64,000 nucleotides of DNA from Pseudonocardia oroxyli (GTDB taxonomy: Bacteria > Actinomycetota > Actinomycetes > Mycobacteriales > Pseudonocardiaceae): positions 62,001-126,000 of the forward strand of contig NZ_FNBE01000012.1 of the NCBI RefSeq assembly GCF_900102195.1, written 5' to 3'. The position numbers were made by a program, and so were the translations under genes. The notes below the pieces were generated by a model. It was not told the origin of the DNA and ran no database searches. It saw nothing but the letters and a program-made list of their open reading frames with translations. Positions 15,618 through 23,562 of the stretch are shown here, piece by piece. The number at the start of each line of letters is the position of its first letter. Position 1 is the first letter of the stretch.

Positions 15618-15923
15618 GTGGACATCGTCGTGTGGGTCCTGGCCCTTGTGTGGGACGTCGTGTGCTGGGTGTGGTGGCTCTCGCCAGTCCACATCTCGCT
15701 CGTGCTGCTCGCTGCCCTGTGCGGGTTCGTCGCTGTGCTGCTCGTGCCCCGGGAGACGAAGTGGTTGCCGGTCGTCACGTACTGGCGGAGGGCTGTTCCG
15801 TGGGCAGCCGGGCATGACCCTGACGAAGCGGTGCAGTACGTCGAGGTGGCGGAATCCGTCGGGGTGCCTTCCGGGGACTACTCGATCAACGTCGTCTCGC
15901 TGTTCGAGAGGAAGGCGGCATGA
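15618..15923 (+). CDS. Small membrane protein of transfer operon
   Basis: 101 residues from GTG 15618, behind GAGAGGAGAAC. Two adjacent hydrophobic segments (VVWVLALVWDVVCWVWWL and ISLVLLAALCGFVAVLLV) are followed by a cytosolic tail. Small two-helix proteins directly upstream of the FtsK-like gene are common in AICEs and conjugative plasmids (Spd-type), where they are linked to intramycelial spread. Its stop overlaps the translocase ATG by 4 nt. Confidence 0.65.
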   Translation: MDIVVWVLALVWDVVCWVWWLSPVHISLVLLAALCGFVAVLLVPRETKWLPVVTYWRRAVPWAAGHDPDEAVQYVEVAESVGVPSGDYSINVVSLFERKAA

Positions 15924-17017
15924 GGCTGCCGTTTGGTCGCGGGGCGGACCTCGATCGCATCGAGACGATGGGCATGGTCGACGCATGGCATCGGGCGTGC
16001 GAAGGCGCCGGGTTGTATCGCTCCGTCGCCACGGTCACCGGGGAGACCCGGGTTATCCCGAAGGTGCTTGCCGCTGAGCCGTCCCGAAGCCGGCTCATCG
16101 TCCGGTTGGAGCCCGGAATGACTGCCGGTGATCTACGGGCAGCCTCACCACGAATCGCGCCGTTCGTGGGCGCATGGGGCCTCCGGGTCGAGCCCTACGG
16201 CCACGGGGAGAACGTCATCGTTCACCTGCTGGCCGGTGACCCCCTGGGCACACGGGCCCTTCCTTGCCCGGACCGCGGCCCCATCCTCGTTGGCCGCGAC
16301 GAACACGGCGAGCACCTGGGCGTGGTCGATCCCGCCGAACTGACCCACATCTGCGTTCAGGGCCAGACCCGCTCAGGCAAGAGCGTGTTCCTGTACTCCC
16401 TGCTCTCAGCGCTCGATCGGCAGCGCAGACACGGCTATCCGCTCCGTATCGACGGAGTGGACCCCTCGGGGCTACTCCTCCGGCCGTTCATCGGGTCGGT
16501 GCTAGGACTCGGAGACCCTGACGCCGTCGAGGACTACCTCACGTCGGCTGTCCGTGAGCTCGACAGCCGCATCTCGAGAATTCCCCTGACCAGCGACGTT
16601 CTGCCCGTCTCCGACGACGACCCACTCAGGTTCATCGTCATCGAGGAACTACCCGGCCTGTGGCGTCATCTCGACGCCGTAGACCCCAAGCAAGCCAAGC
16701 GCTGCCGTGCCCTACTCGCACGCCTGCTCTCCGAATCCCACAAAGCAGGGATGCGCGTGGTCATCCTCTGCCAGCGGGCGGAAGCCACGACCATCGGCGC
16801 GAGCGAACGTGCCCAATGCGCCATGAGAGTCAGCTTCCGCAGCGACACCCGCGAAGGCGTCAAGCTGCTGCACGCCGACGTCGACGGAGACACCGCCGAC
16901 CGCCACACCCGAGAAGCCGCAGGCATAGCGCTCCTGTCCGTCCCTGGCCGTGCCCTGACCCGTGTCCGCACCCCGTTTCTGCCCTACGCCGACTACGTGC
17001 GGAGGGTGTCCCAGTGA
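15920..17017 (+). CDS. tra: FtsK/SpoIIIE-type DNA translocase (Tra-like)
   Basis: 365 residues. Walker A GQTRSGKS near residue 149, preceded by HICVQ. Walker B FIVIEELPGLW, then an arginine-finger/sensor region (VVILCQRAEATTIGA). Tra proteins of AICEs move double-stranded DNA between hyphae through an FtsK-like hexamer. This copy is short and has no membrane segment of its own, so the small membrane protein before it may act as anchor. It lacks an obvious C-terminal gamma-type winged helix. It overlaps rep by 4 nt (GTGA). Confidence 0.85.
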   Translation: MRLPFGRGADLDRIETMGMVDAWHRACEGAGLYRSVATVTGETRVIPKVLAAEPSRSRLIVRLEPGMTAGDLRAASPRIAPFVGAWGLRVEPYGHGENVIVHLLAGDPLGTRALPCPDRGPILVGRDEHGEHLGVVDPAELTHICVQGQTRSGKSVFLYSLLSALDRQRRHGYPLRIDGVDPSGLLLRPFIGSVLGLGDPDAVEDYLTSAVRELDSRISRIPLTSDVLPVSDDDPLRFIVIEELPGLWRHLDAVDPKQAKRCRALLARLLSESHKAGMRVVILCQRAEATTIGASERAQCAMRVSFRSDTREGVKLLHADVDGDTADRHTREAAGIALLSVPGRALTRVRTPFLPYADYVRRVSQ

Positions 17018-18221
17018 CCACGGGTGGACGGTCAGCCCCGGCCGCGCCCGCAGCGACGGAGGAGCGGAAGGGCGTGGCGGCCGGGAGCGAAGCGACCGGC
17101 CCCCTTGGTAACACTGCGGGGCCTTCTACTCCGGAACGAGAAGATCGACGTCGAAGCCGTAGGCGGGAGGCGATGACCTGGCGTCGGAGGCTCTGGGACC
17201 TGACGACGTTGCCACGGTTGCGGAACTGCGGACGGGTCTCCCACACGGGTGTGGGCGGGGCCGTGGTCCGTGTCTCCGAGACCGACGAAGGACGTCGAGC
17301 GGGGCTGTCCGGACTTCAGTCCTGCGGATCGCCGTGGTCCTGCCCAGTGTGCGCGCGGAAGATCGGAGCGCAGCGCTCCGAGGACGTTGCTGCCGTCCTA
17401 CGCGCCGTCGCCGCCGCGGGCGGCTCCGCTGCCCTTGTCACCCTCACCATGCGCCACCACAAGGGCCACAGGCTCTCTGATCTCTGGGACGCCCTGACGA
17501 AAGCATGGGCGGCCGTCACCGCCGGTGCCTCATGGTCTAAAGATCAGGCCCTCTTCGGGGTCCTCGGGTTCTGCAAGGCCGTCGAGGTCACCAACGGGGA
17601 GGCCGGATGGCATGTGCACTGCCACGCCGTGGTGGCCCTTGACGGGCCTGTGAGCCCTGAACTGATGGAGGAGCTGGGCGGGCGGATGTTCACCCGCTGG
17701 GAGCGGAAGCTAGCGCGTCTCGGTTTCAGTGCAGTCGCCGACAAGGGCGGGCTCGACGTCCGCCCGGTCCGCATGACGGCGGACTCGATCGAGCAGGTTG
17801 CCGACTACATCTCAAAGATCACTTCAGAGATCACGAGCCCCACAGCCAAGGAAGCACGGTCGGGCAACCGGACGCCGTTCGCCATCCTCCGGGACTTCCT
17901 CGCGACCGGCAACGCTGACGACTGGGACCTGTGGGAGACCTGGGAGCGGGCCTCTCACAACCGCCGTCAGCTCACCTGGAGCCGCCGCCTTCGCGACTGG
18001 GCGGGACTGCACCGGGAGAAGACAGACGAAGAGGTCGCCTCCGAGGACCGGGGCGGCGAAGCCGCGATCATCATCCCCAAGGAATCCTGGCCCCTTGTCC
18101 GTGACGACGTGGCAGACCTGCTCGACGCGATCGAGCTAGGAGGAGTAGACCAGGCAGTACGTTGGCTCACCTCAAGATCGTTAGGGTTTCGTCTCGTGAC
18201 TCAAATCGTTCACTACGGGCA
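17014..18221 (+). CDS. rep: Rolling-circle replication initiator (HUH Rep), open into host gene
   Basis: GTG 17014 start overlaps tra. After a basic, disordered ~60 residues comes a Cys motif (LQSCGSPWSCPVCARKI), the HUH motif in GWHVHCHAVV (about residues 199-203), and a single catalytic Tyr in VADYISKIT (about residue 265), so this is a Rep_1-type rolling-circle initiator. There is no stop before attR: the frame runs on in phase through the MBL gene to 18831 (605 residues). In the excised circle the frame ends at TGA 4260-4262 (408 residues, tail HYGHANATV), 3 nt before int. Confidence 0.88.
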
Positions 18222-18831
18222 CGCGTGTGTGCTGGTCGACACCGGCGCGGCCCGCATCCTCCTCGATCCCGGTGCCTTCTCGTCCGACTTCGAGGGGCTC
18301 ACCGGGCTCGACGCGATCCTGGTCACCCACCAGCACTTCGACCACGTCGTCCCGGAGCGGCTGGACGACCTGCGCCGCGGCAACCCCTCCGCCCGCCTGA
18401 TCGTGGACTCCCAGACGGCCGAGCAGCTCTCGGTCGACGCCGAGACCGTCACCCCGGGCGAGACGCTCACCGTGGCGGGCGCCACGGTCGAGGTGCTCGG
18501 CGGCGACCACGCCGTGATCCACCCCGACATCCCGGTGGTGCGCAACAACGCCTACCTGATCGACGGTTCGCTCCTGCACCCCGGCGACTCGTACACCCCG
18601 GTCGACCGGCCGGTGGACACGCTGCTCCTGCCCACCGGGGCGCCGTGGCTCAAGGTCTCCGAGGCCGTCGACTACCTGCGTGCCGTGGCACCGCGCCAGG
18701 CCGTGCCGATCCACGAGGCCGTGCTGGCCAACCCCGCCCTGCACTACGGCATGTTCGAGGCGCTGGCCCCGGCCGGGACAGCCGTGACGGTGGCGCCCCG
18801 CGCCGAGGCCCTTGACCTGAAGTCGACTTGA
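18196..18831 (+). CDS. MBL-fold metal-dependent hydrolase, start supplied by the element
   Basis: 211 residues from GTG 18196 (VTQIVHYGHACVLVDTG). The native gene would begin MQLTHYGHACVLV (ATG 4221), so integration changes only the first few residues. The metal motif is THQHFDH (HxHxDH), with further ligand regions GGDHAVIH and PIHEAVL. It resembles the small UPF0173/YcjG-like MBL hydrolases, whose substrate is uncertain. Translation may begin at this GTG, whose weak AGGG lies 9 nt upstream, or arrive as a Rep-MBL fusion because the frames are continuous. Confidence 0.85.
   Translation: MTQIVHYGHACVLVDTGAARILLDPGAFSSDFEGLTGLDAILVTHQHFDHVVPERLDDLRRGNPSARLIVDSQTAEQLSVDAETVTPGETLTVAGATVEVLGGDHAVIHPDIPVVRNNAYLIDGSLLHPGDSYTPVDRPVDTLLLPTGAPWLKVSEAVDYLRAVAPRQAVPIHEAVLANPALHYGMFEALAPAGTAVTVAPRAEALDLKST
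18211..18221 (+). repeat. attR core, CACTACGGGCA
   Basis: Exact second copy of the attL core. Left of it is the 3' end of rep and the replacement start codon; right of it is the rest of the MBL gene. Frame is conserved: 23 bp from the left plus 610 bp from the right equals 211 codons. Confidence 0.87.
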
Positions 18832-18848
18832 GGTCGGACCCTGTTCGC

Positions 18849-19787
18849 ATGCGTGCGATCAGGGTGGACGAGTTCGGTGGACCGTCGGTGCTGCGCCCCG
18901 TGGAGCTGCCGACGCCGGTGCCGGGGCCGGGCGAGGTGCTGGTGGGGGTCGAGGTGGCCGGGGTGTTGTTCCTGGACACCCTGATCCGGCGGGGTGGGGC
19001 GCCGGCGTTCGGCATCACCCCGCCCTACGTCCCCGGCCGCGGCGCAGCGGGCGGGGTCCTGGCGGTCGGGCCCGACGTGGAGCCGTCGTGGGTCGGGCGG
19101 CGGGTGCTCGTCGACGGGCCCGGCACCTACGCCGCGGAGGTGGCGGCGCCGGTCCCGTCGCTGGTCCCGGTGCCCGACGGGCTCGACCTCGCCGACGCGA
19201 TGGCCCTGCTGCACGACGGCGGCACGGCGCTCGCGCTCGTCGGCGCGGTGGGGGTGCGCCCGGGCGAGACCGTGCTGGTCCTGCCCGCGGCGGGCGGGGC
19301 CGGTTCGGTGCTCGTGCAGCTCGCGCGCCGGTCGGGGGCCCGGGTGGTCGGCGCGGCCCGCGGACGCAAGCTGGGCCTGGTCCGCTCGCTCGGGGCGGAT
19401 CTGGCGGTCGACTACGGCGAGCCCGGCTGGGCGGACGCGGTCCGACGCCGCGTCGGCCAGGTCGACGTGGTGTTCGACGGCGTCGGCGGGACCCTGGGCG
19501 CCGAGGCGTTCGGGCTGGTCGCCGAGGGTGGCCGGTACTCCGGCTACGGCACCGCGGGCGGGGCGCCCGTCACCCGCTCCACCCCGGACGTGGAGGTCCG
19601 CGGCGTGGCGCAGCTCGCCGACTTCGCCGACGGTCGCCGCGCCCGCCAGGAACGCGTCCTCGCCGAGGCAGCGGCCGGGCGCCTGCACCCCGTGGTCGGC
19701 AGGGAGTTCCCCCTCGAGAAGGCCGCGGACGCCCACGCCGCGCTGGAGAACCGCGAGATCGCGGGCAAGGCCCTGCTCCTCCCCTGA
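18849..19787 (+). CDS. Zinc-type NADP-dependent quinone oxidoreductase (MDR family)
   Basis: 312 residues from ATG 18849. GroES-like N-terminal domain (MRAIRVDEFGGPSVLRP, GVEVAGVLFLDTLIRRGG) and a Rossmann domain with GGAGSVLVQLARRSGARVVG. It lacks the catalytic and structural zinc Cys set of alcohol dehydrogenases, so it is the quinone-reductase/enoyl-reductase-like branch. The motif DGVGGTLG is typical. It follows the MBL gene by 17 bp and may be co-transcribed with it. Substrate unknown. Confidence 0.9.
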   Translation: MRAIRVDEFGGPSVLRPVELPTPVPGPGEVLVGVEVAGVLFLDTLIRRGGAPAFGITPPYVPGRGAAGGVLAVGPDVEPSWVGRRVLVDGPGTYAAEVAAPVPSLVPVPDGLDLADAMALLHDGGTALALVGAVGVRPGETVLVLPAAGGAGSVLVQLARRSGARVVGAARGRKLGLVRSLGADLAVDYGEPGWADAVRRRVGQVDVVFDGVGGTLGAEAFGLVAEGGRYSGYGTAGGAPVTRSTPDVEVRGVAQLADFADGRRARQERVLAEAAAGRLHPVVGREFPLEKAADAHAALENREIAGKALLLP

Positions 19788-19811
19788 CGGGGTGCGCCAG
19801 TCGGGCCCGGC

Positions 19812-20552
19812 TCAGGCGATGCGGGTGCCCGGAGCGACCGCGGACAGGCTCGCGTACGTGGTGGGCCAGGCCCCCGCGGCGAGGACGGCGTCGACGGTCT
19901 CCAGGACCGCGGCGATCCGGGCCGGGCGGCGCAGGTCCTTCGCGCGCACACCGATCCGCACCACGCCCGCCCGGCGGGCGATCCGCACGGCCTCGGTGTG
20001 CAGGATCCGCGCGCGCCAGGACTCGGCGCGCCTGCGGGCCGCGTCGGACACGGCCTGGTCGAGGCGGAAGCCGAGGGCGCGGGCGCGGAGCACCACGCCG
20101 TCGTCGAACAGGTGGACGCCGGTGTCGTCGAGGCACATCCGGAAGCCCTGCTCCCGGGCCGCGTCGACGGTGCCGGGCGAGGCGAGCCAGCGCGGCGCCG
20201 CGAAGATCTCGGTGGTCAGCCCGAGCACGCTCAGCGCGCGGCGGGCCGCGACCAGGCGCAGGCCGGCTTCATGGCGCGGCAGTGCGGAGAACTCGCCCTT
20301 CCGCCCGACGCCGCCGCGCCGTGCCGGGTCCGGGGTGTGGTCGTAGCCGTGCAGCGCGATCGTGTCGCCCCGCTCGCCCATCCAGTCCAGCAGCGCGTCG
20401 GACGGCGGACCCGCGGGCGAGGCCGGCTGGACCAGCTGCGTCAACGGGACGCCCCGCGCGTCCAGGTCGGCGGCGAGGGTGCGGGCGGTGACGAGGGCGT
20501 CGGATCGGGCGTCGGTGAGCCCGGACAGGGAGACCACCAGTCGAGCGGGCAT
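19812..20552 (-). CDS. Polysaccharide deacetylase-like protein (DUF2334)
   Basis: 246 residues from ATG 20552 (MPARLVVSLSGLTD). The fold-typical segments are IALHGYDHTPD (metal His region), EIFAAPRWLAS and FRMCLDDTG. DUF2334 proteins belong to the NodB-like superfamily, but the first-motif DD of true deacetylases reads SGLTDARSD here, so activity is uncertain. It has no signal peptide. Upstream sequence is occupied by a palindromic repeat that also ends purC. Confidence 0.75.
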   Translation of the reverse strand: MPARLVVSLSGLTDARSDALVTARTLAADLDARGVPLTQLVQPASPAGPPSDALLDWMGERGDTIALHGYDHTPDPARRGGVGRKGEFSALPRHEAGLRLVAARRALSVLGLTTEIFAAPRWLASPGTVDAAREQGFRMCLDDTGVHLFDDGVVLRARALGFRLDQAVSDAARRRAESWRARILHTEAVRIARRAGVVRIGVRAKDLRRPARIAAVLETVDAVLAAGAWPTTYASLSAVAPGTRIA

Positions 20553-20594
20553 GGTCGTCAGCGAACGCTGCGGAGATGAACGAGCCGCAAAACC

Positions 20595-20640
20595 CCCGTG
20601 AGTGGCAATCGTCGCTCTGACGACTATCGCCACTCACGGG
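20595..20640. repeat. Dispersed palindrome, copy 1
   Basis: Arm CCCGTGAGTGGCAATCGTCG (20595-20614), loop CTCTGA, arm CGACTATCGCCACTCACGGG (20621-20640). The arms pair with two mismatches. On the minus strand the right arm encodes the purC C terminus SREWR and supplies its TAG stop (20624-20626). Confidence 0.9.
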
Positions 20641-21457
20641 AGGTGATGCGCTCGTAGACCTCGACGTAGCGGGCCCGGACGGCGGCCACGACCTCCGGCG
20701 GCACCTCGGGGCCGGGCTCGGTCTTGTCCCACCCCGTCGAGACGGCCCATTCGCGGGCGTACTGCTTGTCGAAGCTGTGCTGGGGGCGGCCGGGCTCCCA
20801 GTCGTCGGCGGGCCAGAACCGGGAGGAGTCCGGGGTGAGGACCTCGTCGCCGAGGACGATCTCCCCCGCCGCGTCCCGCCCGAACTCCAGCTTGGTGTCC
20901 GCGAGCAGGATCCCGTTCTTCTCGGTGATCTCCGCGCCCAGCCGGTAGACCTCGAGGGTGAGGTCGCGCAGGCGGGCGGCGGTCTCCGCCCCCACCAGCT
21001 CCTCGACCTGCGCGAACGTGATGGCCTCGTCGTGCTGCCCCATCGGCGCCTTGCTCGACGGCGTGAAGATCGGCTCGGGCAGCCGGGAGCCGTCCTGCAG
21101 GCCGGGGGGAAGGGCCACCCCGGACACCGACCCCGTCGCGCGGTACTCGGCCAGCCCGCCGCCGGTCAGGTAGCCACGGGCCACGCACTCGACCGGCAGC
21201 ATCTCCAGCCGTCGGCACCGCACCGCGCGGCCTGCGAACTCCTTCGGGACGTCGGTCGCGGAGAGGACGTGGTTCGGCACCAGCGACGCCACGCGCTCGA
21301 ACCACCACAGCGACAGCGCGGTGAGGACGGCGCCCTTGTCCGGGACCGGCGTCGGGAGGATGACGTCGTAGACCGAGAGCCGGTCCGAGGCGACGAGGAT
21401 GATGTCGCCCCGGTCCTCGTAGACGTCTCGGACCTTGCCGGAGTGCAGCAGCTTCAC
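20624..21457 (-). CDS. purC: Phosphoribosylaminoimidazole-succinocarboxamide synthase
   Basis: 277-residue SAICAR synthetase, which joins CAIR and aspartate using ATP. The protein begins VKLLHSGKVRDVYE at GTG 21457 and carries the signatures LPVECVARGYLTGG and LADTKLEFG. It overlaps purB by 4 nt. The last codons (SREWR and TAG) lie inside palindrome copy 1, so the repeat appears to have arrived at, and replaced, the original 3' end. Confidence 0.96.
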   Translation of the reverse strand: MKLLHSGKVRDVYEDRGDIILVASDRLSVYDVILPTPVPDKGAVLTALSLWWFERVASLVPNHVLSATDVPKEFAGRAVRCRRLEMLPVECVARGYLTGGGLAEYRATGSVSGVALPPGLQDGSRLPEPIFTPSSKAPMGQHDEAITFAQVEELVGAETAARLRDLTLEVYRLGAEITEKNGILLADTKLEFGRDAAGEIVLGDEVLTPDSSRFWPADDWEPGRPQHSFDKQYAREWAVSTGWDKTEPGPEVPPEVVAAVRARYVEVYERITSREWR

Positions 21458-22872
21458 AGGATCGCTCCGGGCGTGTAGGCGGCGGCCTCGGGGTGGGCGT
21501 CGGTGATCTCGGCGACCTGCGCCACCACGGCGGCGACCTGCGCCGTCGCCGCGCCGGTGAAGGAGAGCGGGTCCTTGAGCAGCCCGTCGAGCAGGCCCTC
21601 GGGCAGCCCCAGGCGCGCGTCGTGCTGCAGGCGGTCCAGCAGGTCGTTCTCCAGCAGGCCCTGCTCGCGCATCGCCAACGCGACGCCGACCGCGTGCTCC
21701 TTGATCACCTCGTGGGCGGTCTCCCGGCCGACGCCCGCCCGGACCGCGGCCATCAGCACCTTGGTGGTGGCCAGGAACGGCAGGAAGCGGTCCAGCTCGC
21801 GGGCGATGACGGCGGGGTAGGCGCCGAACTCGTCGAGCACCGTCAGGGTGGTCTCGTAGAGGCCGTCGAGGGCGAAGAACGCGTCCGGCAGGGCGACCCG
21901 GCGGACGACGGAGCAGAACACGTCCCCCTCGTTCCACTGCGCGCCCGCCAGCTCCGCGGCCATGTTCGCGGTGCCGCGCAGCACGACCTGCAGCCCGTTG
22001 ATCCGCTCCGCGGAGCGGGTGTTCATCTTGTGCGGCATGGCGCTCGACCCGACCTGGCCGGGCTTGAAGCCCTCGGTGGCGAGCTCCTGGCCCGCCATCA
22101 GCCGGATCGTGGTGGCCAGCGACGACGGCGCGGCGCCGAGCTGCACCAGCAGGCTCGTGACCTCGTGGTCCAGCGAGCGCGGGTACACCTGGCCGACGGA
22201 GGTGAACACCCCCGAGAACCCGAGGTGCTCGGCGACCCGGGTCTCCAGCTGCGCGAGCTTGCCCGCGTCCCCGTCGAGCAGGTCCAGCATGTCCTGCGCG
22301 GTCCCGACCGGCCCCTTGATCCCCCGCAGCGGGTAGCGGGCCCGCAGGTCTTCGAGGCGGTGGTAGGCGACGAGCAGCTCGTCCGCCGCGGAGGCGAAGC
22401 GCTTGCCGAGCGTGGTGGCCTGGGCGGCGACGTTGTGCGAGCGGCCCGCCATCACCAGGTCCGAGTACTCCGCGGCGCGCCGGGCGAGCCGGGCGAGGAT
22501 CGCGACCGTCCGGTCGCGGACCAGCTCCAGGGACAGCCGCATCTGCAGCTGCTCGACGTTCTCGGTCAGGTCCCGGCTGGTGAGACCCTTGTGCACGTGC
22601 TCGTGGCCGGCGAGGGCGTTGAACTCCTCGATCCGCGCCTTCACGTCGTGGCGGGTGACGCGCTCGCGCTCGGCGATCGACGCCAGGTCCACCTGCTCGA
22701 CGACCCGCTCGTAGTCCGCGACGGCCTCCGCCGGCACGTCCACCCCGAGGTCGGCCTGCGCCTTGAGCACCGCGATCCAGAGCCTGCGCTCCAGCACGAT
22801 CTTGTGCTCGGGCGACCAGAGTGCGACGAGCTCCGGGCTGGCGTAGCGGGCGGCGAGGACGTTGGGGATCAC
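21454..22872 (-). CDS. purB: Adenylosuccinate lyase
   Basis: 472 residues from GTG 22872 (VIPNVLAARYASPEL). Family motifs: TSRDLTENVEQLQ, GRSHNVAAQATTLGKRFA, and the fumarase-superfamily signature in GSSAMPHKMN. It catalyses two fumarate-releasing steps of purine synthesis. It is the first gene of purB-purC. A longer frame upstream to 22929 is rejected because it crosses the likely promoter and lacks family similarity. Confidence 0.96.
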   Translation of the reverse strand: MIPNVLAARYASPELVALWSPEHKIVLERRLWIAVLKAQADLGVDVPAEAVADYERVVEQVDLASIAERERVTRHDVKARIEEFNALAGHEHVHKGLTSRDLTENVEQLQMRLSLELVRDRTVAILARLARRAAEYSDLVMAGRSHNVAAQATTLGKRFASAADELLVAYHRLEDLRARYPLRGIKGPVGTAQDMLDLLDGDAGKLAQLETRVAEHLGFSGVFTSVGQVYPRSLDHEVTSLLVQLGAAPSSLATTIRLMAGQELATEGFKPGQVGSSAMPHKMNTRSAERINGLQVVLRGTANMAAELAGAQWNEGDVFCSVVRRVALPDAFFALDGLYETTLTVLDEFGAYPAVIARELDRFLPFLATTKVLMAAVRAGVGRETAHEVIKEHAVGVALAMREQGLLENDLLDRLQHDARLGLPEGLLDGLLKDPLSFTGAATAQVAAVVAQVAEITDAHPEAAAYTPGAIL

Positions 22873-22900
22873 GTGCACAGATGGTATGCGCTGCGCGGTC

Positions 22901-22940
22901 GTGAGCGGTAAGTGGTGCTCTGGCACCACTTGCCGCTCAC
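22901..22940. repeat. Dispersed palindrome, copy 2
   Basis: GTGAGCGGTAAGTGGTGC (22901-22918), loop TCTG, GCACCACTTGCCGCTCAC (22923-22940). 17 of 18 positions pair, the remaining one as a G-T. The terminal CTCAC supplies the TGA stop of the TetR gene. Compensatory changes in both arms (AAGTGGTGC instead of GATGGTCGC) show that pairing is conserved. Confidence 0.9.
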
Positions 22941-23488
22941 AGGCTGCGGAGCAGCGCGGCCCGGGCCACGGCGCGCGGATCGGGTGCGGCCTCGATCAGC
23001 GCGGAGATGACGGCGCCGTCCACGGTCTCGACGACCCGGCGCAGCCCGTCGGCGTCGAGCGGGTGCCCCGCGCGGGCGAAGGCCTCGGCGAGCAGCCCGT
23101 CGAGCTCGCCGCGGAGCCTGCGCATCAGGGGTGCCAGGTAGGGCCTGCGGCCCGCGCCGACGAGCTGCTCGTAGCGCAGCAGGACCGCGTCCAGTCCCCC
23201 GTCGCGCGAGGCGCTGCCCAGCAGCTGGTCGAGCACGACGTCGAGCGGTTCGGCCGCGGACTCCAGCGCCGCGCGCCCGGCGGCGAGGTCCTGGCGGCTC
23301 GTGTGCTCGACGGCGGCGGTGATCAGGTCGTCGAGGGAGTCGAAGTAGTACGTCGTGGACGCCAGCGGCAGCCCGGCCCGCTCGGCCACCGCGCGGTGGC
23401 GCAGCGCGTCGAACCCGCCCTCGCGCAGCAGCTCACCGGCCGCCTCGGTGAGCGCCTGCCGCCGCCGCTCCCCCTTCTGCGTCGCCAC
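22937..23488 (-). CDS. TetR-family transcriptional regulator
   Basis: 183 residues. N-terminal HTH: RRQALTEAAGELLREGGFDALRHRAVAERAGLPLASTTYYFDSLDDLI. The effector domain is the helical TetR_C type with RYEQLVGAGRRPYLAPLM. No obvious operator is visible. Its 5' end is near the next palindrome copy, and its neighbours are purB and an anti-sigma gene. Target unknown. Confidence 0.92.
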   Translation of the reverse strand: MATQKGERRRQALTEAAGELLREGGFDALRHRAVAERAGLPLASTTYYFDSLDDLITAAVEHTSRQDLAAGRAALESAAEPLDVVLDQLLGSASRDGGLDAVLLRYEQLVGAGRRPYLAPLMRRLRGELDGLLAEAFARAGHPLDADGLRRVVETVDGAVISALIEAAPDPRAVARAALLRSL

Positions 23489-23522
23489 CGGCGCAGTCTC
23501 CCATCAGGCCGGCCCCGCGGTC

Positions 23523-23562
23523 GTGAGCGGTGATCGTCGCCATGGCGACGATCGCCGCTCAC
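23523..23562. repeat. Dispersed palindrome, copy 3
   Basis: GTGAGCGGTGATCGTCGC (23523-23540), loop CATG, GCGACGATCGCCGCTCAC (23545-23562). 17 of 18 pair. The right arm supplies the TGA stop (23559-23561) of the anti-sigma-like gene. Confidence 0.9.

Larger units (their letters stand above)
4244..18221 (+). mobile_element. Integrated AICE-like element with phage-like cargo
   Basis: About 13.98 kb bounded by an 11-bp direct repeat and inserted inside an MBL-fold gene. Left end: large serine integrase. Right end: operon of Zn-ribbon protein, Pra-like activator, membrane protein, FtsK-type translocase and rolling-circle Rep. Middle: small HTH proteins, tail-like and terminase-small-subunit-like proteins, a kinase-like protein, a membrane protein, an altered phosphoesterase and a GntR regulator. 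Much of the middle has visibly lower G+C and more A/T-ending codons than the flanks. No capsid, portal or large terminase is present. I class it as an actinomycete integrative and conjugative element that has gained satellite-like phage functions. The boundaries are uncertain by up to 11 bp. Confidence 0.88.

Noticed and set aside
16660..17013. Extension of Rep upstream of GTG 17014
   Set aside because: The frame is open, but it lies within tra, is Arg-rich shadow, and GTG 17014 has the GTGA overlap with the tra stop.
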